Below are positions 34,003 through 43,189 of a stretch of DNA of 64,000 bases, piece after piece (position 1 is the stretch's first letter; each line of letters starts with the position of its first letter). The notes under the pieces were generated by a model. That model was not told the DNA's origin. It worked only from the letters and a program-made list of their open reading frames with translations, and made no database searches. Made by a program: the position numbers and the translations under genes. This DNA comes from Aestuariibius violaceus (GTDB taxonomy: Bacteria; Pseudomonadota; Alphaproteobacteria; Rhodobacterales; Rhodobacteraceae): assembly GCF_040779325.2 (NCBI RefSeq), contig NZ_JBFONT020000009.1, forward strand, positions 1 to 64,000. The letters run 5' to 3'.

Positions 34003-34608
34003 TTACCGTCCCGGCCCGGAGAAGGTGGTCCGCGGATCGGGCCCAAGCCCCAGCCAGCCGCGCGTCACGACCGCAATATGCCCGGTGATCCGCGCCTTCT
34101 GGGTCTGTCCCCGCGCCGCCGCTGCTTGCGCCGATTCGCCGACAAAAGCGGGCAGATCCGCCTGCACGACGTCCGGCCCCGCCAGCACCGTGCCGCTCCG
34201 CGCATCGATCACCTGCAGCGTGTAGGTGATATTATGCACCGCACCCGGCGCATTCGCCACGGCCCGCGGGGTGACAGCATGGAACTCCTGCAATGTTGCC
34301 TGCAGCACCACCGGCTGCCCACCGCGCATCCGCGATGCGCCCTGGGTGATCCCCGCATCGAGGATCGCGCCCACCTGCGCCCGCCGGTCGCCCGGCACGT
34401 CCCCGTGCCACACGATATCCGCATCCGGCGCAAAGAGGTTCCGCTCCGACACGCTCAGCGTCTCGGGCACCGTCACTTCGACCGCCCGCAGGCTCCACGC
34501 ATTCGACGTCGCCGCCGCCACCGGCGCCTCATAGGACGTCGCCCAATTGCCCGAACACCCCGCCAGAACCAGCGCGGCCCCGACCAGAAGGCCAAACTTC
34601 GTTGTCAT
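34003..34608 (-). CDS. Lipoprotein of the DUF6778 type
   Basis: A 201-aa predicted lipoprotein. The signal peptide MTTKFGLLVGAALVLAGC has a lipobox with Cys18. The mature protein (ERNLFAPDADIVWHGDVPGD, then LQEFHAVTPRAVANAPG and YTLQVIDARSGTVLAGP) matches the Rhodobacteraceae DUF6778 type as I recall it. Function unknown. The ATG at 34608 gives the signal peptide; the longer frame is not protein-like. It lies 126 bp after xseA. Confidence 0.75.
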   Translation of the reverse strand: MTTKFGLLVGAALVLAGCSGNWATSYEAPVAAATSNAWSLRAVEVTVPETLSVSERNLFAPDADIVWHGDVPGDRRAQVGAILDAGITQGASRMRGGQPVVLQATLQEFHAVTPRAVANAPGAVHNITYTLQVIDARSGTVLAGPDVVQADLPAFVGESAQAAAARGQTQKARITGHIAVVTRGWLGLGPDPRTTFSGPGR

Positions 34609-34734
34609 GAAAGATCTCCTCAACCGATACAGGGCGGAGCCCCCGAACCGCCATCGGACGACATCTTCCCCGCGCCGCAGGCGAAAGTAAGGCGCCTTAC
34701 CGGCACCTCTGAGATCATTGCCGGGCAAAGGCGG

Positions 34735-36285
34735 CTAAAGCAACGTCCCCTGCTCCGGCGTCTCATCCCGCTTCTTTGTCCGGCGCGGCGTCCCGCCGAT
34801 CCGCACGCGCCCGTCGGCGAATTCCAGCTCCAGCGCCTGCGCCGCCTCAGCCGCCGCCTTGCCCGTAACCACCGTTTGCCCGTCGCGCACAACCGCATAG
34901 CCGCGCTGCAGGGTCGCCTTATAGCCCAGCGTCTCCCGCACCCGGTCAAGCGCTTCCAGCCGCCGGGCCCGCTCCGCCAGGTCCCGCTGGCCTACCTCCG
35001 ACAGGCGGCGCCCGACGCCGTCCAACCGCTCCCGCTGCCGCGCCAGATCCGCTTCCAACGCTCGCAGGCGCAACCCGTCGGCCCGCCGCGCCAGCCGCTC
35101 CCGCGCAACTTCGATCCGCCGCGACAGGGCCGGCTCCAGCCGCTCCGCAGCGGCCCCCAGCCGCCGGCGGTCCACCTCCACGCCCCGCCGCAAGAGCCCA
35201 GGCCGCAGCGATCCCGCCGCCTCGCTCAGCCGCAACTGCTTGACCGACACCGCGCGGCGCAGCGCCTCCGGCAGCCGTGCCTCCCACAGATCGAACCGCT
35301 GCCGCGCCGCGCCTACCAGCGCATCCCCCCGCGGCAAGGCCCGCGACAGATCTCTCAGCCGCTGCCCCCGCTGTTCCAAGCCCGAGCTCATCGCACGGGC
35401 CAGCCGCGCTTCCTGCTCCCCTGTCCAGGCCAACAACTCATGCCGCACCGGCACCGCCAGCTCCGCAGCCGCCGTCGGTGTCGGCGCCCGCCGGTCGGCG
35501 ACGAAGTCGATCAGCGTCGTGTCCGTCTCATGCCCCACAGCCGAAATCAGCGGAATGCCGGAGGCCGCTGCCGCCCGCGCCACGATCTCTTCGTTGAACC
35601 CCCACAGATCCTCCAGCGACCCACCACCGCGCGCCACGATCAACAGATCAGGCCGCGGCAGCGACCCGCCCGGCGTCATCGCGTTGAACCCCTCGATCGC
35701 GGCCGCCACCTCTAGCGCGCACTTCGCCCCCTGCACCGCCACTGGCCAGACCACCACCTTGCGCGGAAACCGGTCGCGCAGGCGGTGCAGGATATCCCGG
35801 ATCACCGCGCCCGAGGGTGAGGTCACCACCCCGATCACCTCCGGCAGATAGGGCAGCGCCTTCTTCCGCTCCGGCGCGAACAGCCCCTCGGCAGCCAACT
35901 GCGCCTTCCGCTTCTCCAGCATCGCCATCAGCGCGCCGACGCCCGCCGGCGCAATCTCCTCGATCACGATCTGGTATTTCGACTGGCCGTGAAAGGTCGT
36001 CAGCCGTCCGGTCGCCACGACCTCCATCCCCTCCTCCGGCTGGGTGGCCAGCGCCTGCGCCCGCCCCTTCCAGATGACGCCCGACAGCACCGCACGGTCG
36101 TCCTTGAGGTCCAGATAGACATGCCCCGACCGCGGCCGCGACACGCGCCCCACCTCACCGCGGATCCGGATGTGAGAGAACTCGCCCTCGATCACCCGCT
36201 TCACCGCACCCGAGATCTCGCTGACGGTGAATTCCGGCGCATTGCCCGTAGGTCCCCCATCAAATCCATCGTCGATCAGATCCAT
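34735..36285 (-). CDS. xseA: Exodeoxyribonuclease VII large subunit
   Basis: A 516-aa nuclease subunit that degrades single-stranded DNA with XseB. The N-terminal OB fold (EFTVSEISGAVKRVIEGEFSHIRIRGEV) is followed by the catalytic region, with GVVTSPSGAVIRDILHRLRDRFP near residue 155, LIVARGGGSLEDLWGFNEE near 220 and SAVGHETDTTLIDFVADRRAPTPTAAAE near 255. A long arginine-rich coiled coil follows. It is divergent from purD with 68 bp between starts. xseB is not in the window. Confidence 0.95.
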   Translation of the reverse strand: MDLIDDGFDGGPTGNAPEFTVSEISGAVKRVIEGEFSHIRIRGEVGRVSRPRSGHVYLDLKDDRAVLSGVIWKGRAQALATQPEEGMEVVATGRLTTFHGQSKYQIVIEEIAPAGVGALMAMLEKRKAQLAAEGLFAPERKKALPYLPEVIGVVTSPSGAVIRDILHRLRDRFPRKVVVWPVAVQGAKCALEVAAAIEGFNAMTPGGSLPRPDLLIVARGGGSLEDLWGFNEEIVARAAAASGIPLISAVGHETDTTLIDFVADRRAPTPTAAAELAVPVRHELLAWTGEQEARLARAMSSGLEQRGQRLRDLSRALPRGDALVGAARQRFDLWEARLPEALRRAVSVKQLRLSEAAGSLRPGLLRRGVEVDRRRLGAAAERLEPALSRRIEVARERLARRADGLRLRALEADLARQRERLDGVGRRLSEVGQRDLAERARRLEALDRVRETLGYKATLQRGYAVVRDGQTVVTGKAAAEAAQALELEFADGRVRIGGTPRRTKKRDETPEQGTLL

Positions 36286-36353
36286 CAGGGGCCTCCTTGC
36301 TCCGCTCGTCCGACGACCCTAGAACGCGCAGGCGGCAAGGCCAAGGAGAGCCC

Positions 36354-37604
36354 ATGAACATCCTCATCCTCGGTGCAGGCGGACGCGAACACGCGATGGC
36401 CTGGGCGGTACGCCAGAATCCGAAATGCGACCGCCTGATCGTGGCGCCGGGCAATGCTGGCACGGCGCAGGTCGCAGAAAACCACGCGCTCAACATCCTC
36501 GACGGCGCCGCCGTCACCGCCTTCGCCCAGGACCACGCCATCGACCTCGTCCTGATCGGCCCCGAGGCGCCGCTCGCTGCGGGCGTGGCCGATGCGCTGC
36601 GCGCCGCAAACATCCCCACACTCGGCCCGACCCAGGCCGCCGCCCAGCTCGAAGCCTCCAAGACCTTCACCAAGGAAATCTGCGACGCCGCGAACATTCC
36701 CACCGCCGGCTGGTCCGGCTTTACCGATGCCGCCGAAGCCCACGCCTACGTCGACGCAAACGGCGCGCCGATCGTCGTCAAGGCCGACGGCCTCGCCGCC
36801 GGCAAAGGTGTCACCGTCGCCGAAACGGCAGACGCTGCCCACGCCGCCATCGACGCCCTCTTCACCGAACCGGGTGCCGCCTGCGTTCTGGAAGAGATGC
36901 TGACAGGCGAAGAAGCCTCCTTCTTCGTCCTCTGCGATGGCGATACCGCGCTGCCCATCGGCACCGCGCAGGACCACAAGCGCGCCTATGACGGCGACGA
37001 GGGGCCCAATACCGGCGGCATGGGCGCCTACTCCCCGGCCCCCGTCCTCACCGATACCACAGCCAACCGCGTGATGGAGGAAATCATCCACCCCACCCTC
37101 GCCGAGATGACCCGCCGCGGCACACCCTTCCAGGGCATCCTCTACGCCGGCCTCATGATCGAAAACGGCGCCCCGAAGCTCATCGAATACAACACCCGCC
37201 TCGGCGACCCCGAGGCGCAGGTCCTGATGATGCGCCTCGGCGCTCAAGCGCTTGATCTATTCCAGGCCGCCGCCGAAGGCCGTCTCTTAGACGCCAAGGT
37301 CAACTGGGCCGACGATCGCGCCCTCTGCGTCGTCCTTGCCGCCGAAGGCTATCCTGGCGCCTACGACAAGGGCACCCAGATCCGGGGCCTCGAAACCTGC
37401 CCCGACACCAGTACCGAAACCGTCTTCCACGCCGGCACGACCGCCGAAGGCGACCGCATCCTCGCCACCGGAGGCCGTGTCCTCACCGCCACCGCCCGCG
37501 CGTCAACCCTCCAAGAGGCCCACGACCGCGCCTACGCGCTCGCCGAAAAGATCGACTGGCCCGAAGGCCGCTACCGCACCGATATCGGCCACCGCGCGCT
37601 CTGA
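36354..37604 (+). CDS. purD: Phosphoribosylamine–glycine ligase
   Basis: A 416-aa ATP-grasp enzyme of purine synthesis. MNILILGAGGREHAMAWA is the hallmark N terminus. IVVKADGLAAGKGVTVAE is the ATP-grasp lysine loop near residue 143. GPNTGGMGAYSPAP near 220 and LIEYNTRLGDPEAQVLMMRL near 280 are further signatures. AAGGAGAG precedes the ATG at 36354. The gene runs alone to a shared hairpin terminator with carD. Confidence 0.96.
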   Translation: MNILILGAGGREHAMAWAVRQNPKCDRLIVAPGNAGTAQVAENHALNILDGAAVTAFAQDHAIDLVLIGPEAPLAAGVADALRAANIPTLGPTQAAAQLEASKTFTKEICDAANIPTAGWSGFTDAAEAHAYVDANGAPIVVKADGLAAGKGVTVAETADAAHAAIDALFTEPGAACVLEEMLTGEEASFFVLCDGDTALPIGTAQDHKRAYDGDEGPNTGGMGAYSPAPVLTDTTANRVMEEIIHPTLAEMTRRGTPFQGILYAGLMIENGAPKLIEYNTRLGDPEAQVLMMRLGAQALDLFQAAAEGRLLDAKVNWADDRALCVVLAAEGYPGAYDKGTQIRGLETCPDTSTETVFHAGTTAEGDRILATGGRVLTATARASTLQEAHDRAYALAEKIDWPEGRYRTDIGHRAL

Positions 37605-37605
37605 C

Positions 37606-37638
37606 CCTTCATCTGGCTAAAAATATGCAAATCCCGCC
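37606..37638 (-). repeat. Degenerate copy of the intergenic hairpin repeat
   Basis: Directly after the purD stop lies CTTCATCTGGCTAAAAATA and then TCCCGCC, resembling the reverse complement of the element at 21371–21402. The hairpin arms are not intact. The match is partial and could be chance. Confidence 0.3.
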
Positions 37639-37703
37639 CTGTCGACTGGCCCCGCAGCCAGACCCGAAGGGCTCACACCCGTCACGCATCCCGTAAAAAG
37701 AAC

Positions 37704-37731
37704 GAAGGCCGCGGCGTCAGCCGCGGCCTTC
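37704..37731. terminator. Bidirectional terminator between purD and carD
   Basis: A perfect 12-bp inverted repeat (GAAGGCCGCGGC / GCCGCGGCCTTC) with a GTCA loop lies between two convergent genes, 100 bp after purD and 22 bp after carD. It could serve both strands. Confidence 0.75.
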
Positions 37732-37753
37732 TCAATCTGACACCCAGACAGAC

Positions 37754-38266
37754 TTACGCCGCGCGGCTCACCAGCACATCGCCGATCTCGCGCGCCGCAT
37801 CCTGCTCGTCGCCCCCAGCGACGGCAGCGATCTCGCGCGTCAACCGCTCCAGCGCAGCTTCATACAGCTGGCGCTCGGAATAGCTCTGCTCACGCTGATC
37901 ATCGGCCCGGTGCAGGTCGCGCACGACCTCGGCAATCGCGATCAGGTCGCCGGAATTGATCTTCTGTTCGTATTCCTGCGCCCGGCGCGACCACATGGCC
38001 TTCTTGACCTTGGCCTTGCCTTTCAGCGTCTTCATCGCCGCCGACACGATATCAGGCGATGACAAGGACCGCATCCCGACCTCGGTCGCCTTGTGGGTCG
38101 GCACGCGCAGCGTCATCTTGTCCTTCTCGAACGAGATCACGAACAGTTCCAGCGTCATGCCCGCGACTTCCTGCTCTTCGATCGACACGATCTTGCCGAC
38201 GCCGTGGGCGGGATAGACGACGAAATCGTTCGGGCGGAATTCGTTGTTGTTCTTGGCTTTGCTCAT
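37754..38266 (-). CDS. carD: CarD-family transcriptional regulator
   Basis: A 170-aa RNA-polymerase-binding regulator. The N-terminal CarD/RID Tudor-like domain is FRPNDFVVYPAHGVGKIVSIEEQE, continuing to KMTLRVPTHKATEVGMRSLS. The helical C-terminal domain (MWSRRAQEYEQKINSGDLIAIAEVVRDLH) contacts promoter DNA in related proteins and stabilises open complexes. The ATG at 38266 is chosen because upstream residues are not family-like. Its own 271-bp upstream region contains no gene and probably holds its promoter; the near-palindrome GGTATGTATACC lies at 38417–38428. Confidence 0.93.
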   Translation of the reverse strand: MSKAKNNNEFRPNDFVVYPAHGVGKIVSIEEQEVAGMTLELFVISFEKDKMTLRVPTHKATEVGMRSLSSPDIVSAAMKTLKGKAKVKKAMWSRRAQEYEQKINSGDLIAIAEVVRDLHRADDQREQSYSERQLYEAALERLTREIAAVAGGDEQDAAREIGDVLVSRAA

Positions 38267-38537
38267 GGCAGTCCTTTTCCTGAGACCCATCGGGGGCCCA
38301 ATCGCTTGCGCTGAAGGCCGGCGACACAAAAACCGGCGGTGGCGATAACCCCCGTCGGTCCCCCCTTTGCGCGGGATCCCCCGCGCCCGTCATGTCACTT
38401 GGCAAACAGCATTGCAGGTATGTATACCACAAAATAGCCCGTCCCGCCAGCGCGCGCCGCGCCCATCGCCGTGGGCGCGTTACAAATCTGCGTTTTCCGC
38501 GGCGTCAGATCCCCCGCAGCCCGGACAAGGCCCCGAA

Positions 38538-38873
38538 TCAGCCGCCTTCGCCCGGGTTCTCTGAAAACAGCTCCATCTTGCCCTCTTTCCCGTCCATCTC
38601 TTCGGCGGTGGGCAGCGGATCCTTCTTTGTGATGATGACCGGCCAGATCTCGGAATACTTCCGGTTGAACTCGACCCATTTCTCCATATCCGGCTCGGTA
38701 TCTGGTCGGATCGCATCGGCCGGGCATTCCGGCTCGCAGACCCCGCAATCGATGCATTCGTCGGGATGGATCACCAGCATGTTCTCGCCTTCGTAAAAGC
38801 AATCCACCGGGCAAACCTCGACGCAGTCGGTGTATTTGCAGGCGATGCAATTGTCGTTGACGATATAGGTCAT
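38538..38873 (-). CDS. fdxA: 7Fe ferredoxin FdxA
   Basis: A 111-aa electron carrier. The N-terminal half has the 3Fe-4S/4Fe-4S pattern CIACKYTDCVEVCPVDCF and CIDCGVCEPECPADAI. The C-terminal extension (WVEFNRKYSEIWPVI) is the usual one for this ferredoxin in alphaproteobacteria. MTYIVNDNC at 38873 is the standard start. It lies 49 bp downstream of the S4-domain gene and so is probably cotranscribed with it. Confidence 0.95.
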   Translation of the reverse strand: MTYIVNDNCIACKYTDCVEVCPVDCFYEGENMLVIHPDECIDCGVCEPECPADAIRPDTEPDMEKWVEFNRKYSEIWPVIITKKDPLPTAEEMDGKEGKMELFSENPGEGG

Positions 38874-38922
38874 GGTCGCTTCCGTATCCGGTCCTCTAAG
38901 CGACCTACCCATAGGTTTCAGG

Positions 38923-39315
38923 TCATTCAAGATCCCGATCGCCGATATCGCCCTTCTGCTGCGCCATGCCGCGGCGTTCCTTCTTGCCAGGCCGCCCTTT
39001 CCCCTCGAACCGCGGGTTCTTCGGCGGCGCCTGAGCGGCCGGTGGCGTCAGATCCTCGTAAAGCCCCTGTGCCTCCGCAGCCGGCCCCCGCCGGTCGCCC
39101 ACGGCCACGATCTTCACCACCCGGATGACCCGGCCTTGCGCAAAGGTCAGCACATTCCCCGGTCCGACAGTCCGCGCCGGTTTTGAGATCGGCGTGCCGT
39201 CCACCCGCACCTTGCCGTCGCCCACAACCCGCGTCGCCAGACCGCGCGTCTTGAAAAAACGCGCGTGCCACAACCATTTGTCGACGCGGATCGTCTCCGG
39301 CGTCTCGTCCGTCAC
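38923..39315 (-). CDS. S4-domain RNA-binding protein, Hsp15-like
   Basis: A 130-aa RNA-binding protein. The S4 domain occupies about the first 60 residues (IRVDKWLWHARFFKTRGLATRVVGDGKVRV). The C-terminal tail is basic (KNPRFEGKGRPGKKERRGMA). Hsp15 recycles stalled 50S subunits with nascent chains. The ATG at 39315 overlaps the helicase stop as ATGA, so translation is coupled to a Suv3-like RNA helicase. A joint role in RNA or ribosome maintenance is a reasonable inference. Confidence 0.9.
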   Translation of the reverse strand: MTDETPETIRVDKWLWHARFFKTRGLATRVVGDGKVRVDGTPISKPARTVGPGNVLTFAQGRVIRVVKIVAVGDRRGPAAEAQGLYEDLTPPAAQAPPKNPRFEGKGRPGKKERRGMAQQKGDIGDRDLE

Positions 39316-42224
39316 TCGGTCTTGAAGCCCTGCAGGGCGGCGGCGAAGGGGTTATCGGGATCGATTGCCTTCTCACGCTTGGGCGGCTTGGCGGCAAAGG
39401 TCTTGGGCTTGTGATCCCCCTTGCCTTTCCCGCGCGGCGCACCCTTGCCCCGCGGCTTGCCCTTCGCCCCCTGGCGCGGGCGCTGACCTTGCCGCGCGGG
39501 CCGGTTGCCGCCCCAGGTGAAGGTGTAGAACACCTCCATCTCCGGCTCCTCTGTGCCATCGGCCTCCGGCACGGCCTCGGCCGCGCTCTCGCCCTCGGGA
39601 TCGGGTGCAACGACTGTCTCGGTGTCCGGCGGCGCGGCCGCGGCCGACATCGTGGGCGTCTGCGGCGGCACGCCACCGGGCAAATCACCGGGGCTGCCCG
39701 GTGGCTGCGGAACCTCGGCCGGGATATCCGGCTGCGGATCCTCCGTCGGTGGGCTCGGCGGCGGCGCGTCGGGTGTCTCCGGCGGGGCCTCCTCGGGCGT
39801 CTCGGGCGGCGTCTCGTCCGGCTGATCCGGCCGTGCAGGGTCGCCCTGCGCCGCTTTCACCTTCACCCGCTCGCCCTTTTCGGCCTTGTAGCCCAGACCT
39901 TCCATCAGGTTCGCGAACTGCTCCAGCGTCATCCCGGTGATCGACAGCATGTCGGGGTTCGTCTCGAACCCGCCGCGCGTGTCCTGCGCGCGCACCAGAT
40001 CGGCGAGCCGTTCCAGCATGTCGATCCGGATCGCCCGCTCTCCGGCGGCGCGATAGCCCGCCATCGGCCAATAGCCCTCGGGCACCTCCCCCATCGGAAC
40101 GGTCACCAGACCGGGCGGCGGACTTTCGGGAAACTCATCCAGCCCCTTCGACAAGGACCACAGAACCAGCCGCAGCCGCGTCGGCGCGGGCTTCAGCAAA
40201 AGCGGCATGAAAATCGTGAACTGCCCGAACCGGATCCCGTGCTTGCGAAGCGCGGCCCGCGCCTCCTGATCCAGCGCCTTTACGTCCTGCGCGACATCGG
40301 CCCGCGGCAACACGCCCAATGCCTCTGTCAGTTGAAAGGCAAAACCCTTGGCCAGCCCGGTCAGCGTCTCGTCACGCCCCATCGCCAGCATCGGCTCGAA
40401 TAGGGTCGCGATCTTGCGATCGATGAAATGCTGCAGCCGTCGCTGCACCTTCTCGGCGATCTCCGCGCCTGCCTCGTCATCGACAAACGGCACGACCTGC
40501 GGCTTCAGCGCCTCGGACCCGGGCGCCAGCCGACCCACGGCCATCTCGCCCCACATCAACCCGCCCTGTTCGGTAAAGTCGATCTCGGTATCGGGCGCGT
40601 TGTAGAACCGGTCGGCCCGCAGATGCATCTGCGGCTGGATCGCCTGCAACGACGCCTGACGCAGGGTTTTCGCCTCGTCCGGTGATCCGCTCTTGTCCTG
40701 GCAGAACCGGAATCCGTCCAGCTTGCCGACGAACTCCCCCTCGACGGTCACCTCGCCCTTGTCGTTGACCTCGGCCATGAGGCGCTCCTTCTGCTTGAGC
40801 CGCCGGAGAAGCACGCTTGTCCGCCGGTCCACGAATCTCTGTGTCAGCGCACCGTGTAGGGCGTCCGACAGGCGGTCTTCTACAGCGCGTGTTTCCTCGC
40901 GCCAATGATCTTCGTCATCCACCCAGCCTTTCCGCTGGGCGACATAGGTCCATGTGCGGATATACGCCAAACGCTTCGACAGCGTGTCGATATCCCCCTC
41001 GGTCCGGTCGATGCGACGCACCTGCGCGCCCAGCCATTCGTTCGGCACCCGCCCATGCTCGTGCAGGAAGGTATAGATCTGGGTCAGCATCGACGCATGC
41101 TCGGCGGGAGAGATCCCGCGGAAATCCGGCACCCGGCAGACGTCCCAGAGGAGCCGCACGGAATTCACGTCGCTCGCCCGCGCCATCACCTCCACGTCCG
41201 CTGAAAGCGCCTTCAGCGCGGCCAGGTCATCGCTTTCTCGCACTCGGGTCAGCCAGTCGTCGTCCGTCTTCTCCTCGAGTGATCCGATCAACGCTCCGAC
41301 CGACCCGAACCGCAACCGCCCGTTGCGCCACTGCAGCTTGCGCACCGGGGCAAAGCTGTGGTTCGTGATCGCCTCGACGGCGGTCGGGTCGATCTCCGTC
41401 ACCTCGCCGGTCACCCCGAATGTGCCGTCGCTCATTCCGCGCCCGGCCCGGCCCGCGATCTGCGCCAGTTCATGGGGCATCAGCGGCCGCATCCGCCGCC
41501 CGTCGAACTTCGCCAGCGATGAAAAGGCGACGTGATTGATGTCCAGGTTTAGGCCCATCCCGATGGCGTCCGTCGCCACCAGATAATCGACGTCGCCATT
41601 CTGATAGAGCTCCACCTGCGCGTTCCGCGTCCGCGGGCTCAAGGCCCCCATCACGACCGCGGCCCCGCCCTTCTGGCGCCGCAGCAGCTCGGCGATGGCA
41701 TAGACATTATCGACCGAAAAGCCGACGATCGCGCTCCTCGGCTTTAACCTGCTTGTCTTTTTCGAACCCGTATAGGTCAGCGTCGACATCCGCTCCCGGC
41801 CCATGAACTGCACACCGGGCACCATCGCGGCAATCGCCCCGCGCATCGTGTTCGAGCCCAGAAACAGCGTCTCGTGCAGGCCCCGCGCGTTCAATAACCG
41901 GTCGGTAAAGACATGCCCCCGCTCGGCATCCGCACACAGCTGGATCTCGTCGATGGCCAGAAAATCGCAGCCCATCCCATCGGGCATCGCCTCGACCGTG
42001 CAGACCCAATACTGCGTCCGCTCCGGCACGATCCGCTCTTCGCCCGTGACCAGCGCAACCACCGACGGCCCCCGCGCCGCGACGATCCGGTCATACACCT
42101 CGCGCGCGAGCAGCCGCAAAGGCAGCCCGATGATGCCGGTCCGGTGGGCCAGCATCCGCTCCAGCGCATAGGTGGTCTTGCCGGTATTGGTCGGCCCCAG
42201 AACGGCCGTGATCCGTGATGCCAT
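39312..42224 (-). CDS. Suv3/SUPV3L1-like RNA helicase
   Basis: A 970-aa helicase of the mitochondrial Suv3 type, widespread in alphaproteobacteria. Walker A is AVLGPTNTGKTTYALERML at the N terminus, and motif II is DEIQ (FLAIDEIQLCADAERGHVF). Motif VI lies in QIAGRAGRGMSDGTFGV near residue 265. The C terminus has a Suv3-like helical region, then a proline/acidic low-complexity stretch (about 790–910) and a basic Gly/Arg/Lys tail. The ATG at 42224 starts MASRITAVLGP. It is coupled to the Hsp15-like gene. Mitochondrial Suv3 works with RNA degradation enzymes; the bacterial role is less known. Confidence 0.9.
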   Translation of the reverse strand: MASRITAVLGPTNTGKTTYALERMLAHRTGIIGLPLRLLAREVYDRIVAARGPSVVALVTGEERIVPERTQYWVCTVEAMPDGMGCDFLAIDEIQLCADAERGHVFTDRLLNARGLHETLFLGSNTMRGAIAAMVPGVQFMGRERMSTLTYTGSKKTSRLKPRSAIVGFSVDNVYAIAELLRRQKGGAAVVMGALSPRTRNAQVELYQNGDVDYLVATDAIGMGLNLDINHVAFSSLAKFDGRRMRPLMPHELAQIAGRAGRGMSDGTFGVTGEVTEIDPTAVEAITNHSFAPVRKLQWRNGRLRFGSVGALIGSLEEKTDDDWLTRVRESDDLAALKALSADVEVMARASDVNSVRLLWDVCRVPDFRGISPAEHASMLTQIYTFLHEHGRVPNEWLGAQVRRIDRTEGDIDTLSKRLAYIRTWTYVAQRKGWVDDEDHWREETRAVEDRLSDALHGALTQRFVDRRTSVLLRRLKQKERLMAEVNDKGEVTVEGEFVGKLDGFRFCQDKSGSPDEAKTLRQASLQAIQPQMHLRADRFYNAPDTEIDFTEQGGLMWGEMAVGRLAPGSEALKPQVVPFVDDEAGAEIAEKVQRRLQHFIDRKIATLFEPMLAMGRDETLTGLAKGFAFQLTEALGVLPRADVAQDVKALDQEARAALRKHGIRFGQFTIFMPLLLKPAPTRLRLVLWSLSKGLDEFPESPPPGLVTVPMGEVPEGYWPMAGYRAAGERAIRIDMLERLADLVRAQDTRGGFETNPDMLSITGMTLEQFANLMEGLGYKAEKGERVKVKAAQGDPARPDQPDETPPETPEEAPPETPDAPPPSPPTEDPQPDIPAEVPQPPGSPGDLPGGVPPQTPTMSAAAAPPDTETVVAPDPEGESAAEAVPEADGTEEPEMEVFYTFTWGGNRPARQGQRPRQGAKGKPRGKGAPRGKGKGDHKPKTFAAKPPKREKAIDPDNPFAAALQGFKTE

Positions 42225-42264
42225 AAGGCCTCCCGCGCGCACCCCGCGCGTGGCTCACATAATG

Positions 42265-42825
42265 TCAGATGTCGACGCCGTCGATGCTACCTTCAAGCCG
42301 CTCGATCGAGGCCGCGATGTTGGGCTCCTGCGGATGCACCATCGAGGCCGCGCGATAGGCATCCAGCGCATCGGCCTCCATCCCCATGCTCTCCAGCATC
42401 ACGCCAAGCCCGGCCATCGCCCCGAAATGCCGCGGCTCCAGAACCAGAACCTGTCGCAGATCGTCCAAAGCCGGCCCGAACAGACCCGACTGGAAATAGG
42501 CCTGCGCCCGGCCCGCATAGCCTTCGAAATACTCCGGCGCATGGTCGACCAGAGCCGTGAAATGCTCGACTGCCGCCTCCGAATCGCCCGTCGCCAGCGC
42601 CTCCCGCCCGCGGCGCACCAGAAGATCCAATGCTGGAGAACCTGACTTGCCCCACTCCTCCACTATCTGCTCTTCAATGGCGGTATAGGTTTCGGGCGTC
42701 GCCTCGGCGAGGCGGGCATAAAGCGCATCCAGGCGGTCGGTCTCCGCCAGCGCGCCCTGCGAAAGCCCGCCGGCCAACAGAAATGCCGTCACGATACGTT
42801 TGATCTGATGTGATGCGGAATACAT
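42265..42825 (-). CDS. Secreted TPR-repeat protein
   Basis: A 186-aa protein with a signal peptide (IVTAFLLAGGLSQGALA|ET), so it is periplasmic. Three tetratricopeptide units follow, at about residues 80–105 (VRRGREALATGDSEAAVEHF), 106–140 (GYAGRAQAYFQSGLFGPALD) and 141–175 (AMAGLGVMLESMGMEADALD). Such proteins act as protein-interaction scaffolds; partners are unknown. The start at 42825 leaves 76 bp to the divergent SCP2 gene. Confidence 0.85.
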   Translation of the reverse strand: MYSASHQIKRIVTAFLLAGGLSQGALAETDRLDALYARLAEATPETYTAIEEQIVEEWGKSGSPALDLLVRRGREALATGDSEAAVEHFTALVDHAPEYFEGYAGRAQAYFQSGLFGPALDDLRQVLVLEPRHFGAMAGLGVMLESMGMEADALDAYRAASMVHPQEPNIAASIERLEGSIDGVDI

Positions 42826-42901
42826 GGTAGATATATTAGCCGAACCGAGAGCCATGACCACCCTCGGCGCGGTCACGAAAAACGGAAAGGATCGAAGACG
42901 G

Positions 42902-43189
42902 ATGAGTGATGTTGTGACAGAGGCGGTTGCCGCCCTGAACGCAAAGATGGACGGTGGCTTTGACGGCACGGCCAAGTTCGTGATCGAGGACGAAGGCGCG
43001 ATCATGATCGATGACAAGGGCGCCCATGCCGGTGACGAAGAGGCCGACGTGACGCTGACCGCCACTGCCGAGACGTTCAAGGCGATCCTCGACGGTGAGG
43101 AAAACCCGACGACCGCCTTCATGACCGGCAAGCTCTCGGTCGATGGCGATATGGGCCAGGCGATGAAGCTCGCAGGAGTGCTGGGCTGA
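42902..43189 (+). CDS. SCP2 sterol-binding domain protein
   Basis: A 95-aa single-domain SCP2 protein. MDGGFDGTAKFVIEDEGAIMI, DVTLTATAETFKAILDGEEN and TAFMTGKLSVDGDMGQAMKL follow the domain from start to end. Such proteins bind lipids or acyl groups. Its stop shares one base with the start of the lipase-like gene (TGATG), so the two are translationally coupled, suggesting a joint role with lipid substrates. Confidence 0.92.
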   Translation: MSDVVTEAVAALNAKMDGGFDGTAKFVIEDEGAIMIDDKGAHAGDEEADVTLTATAETFKAILDGEENPTTAFMTGKLSVDGDMGQAMKLAGVLG

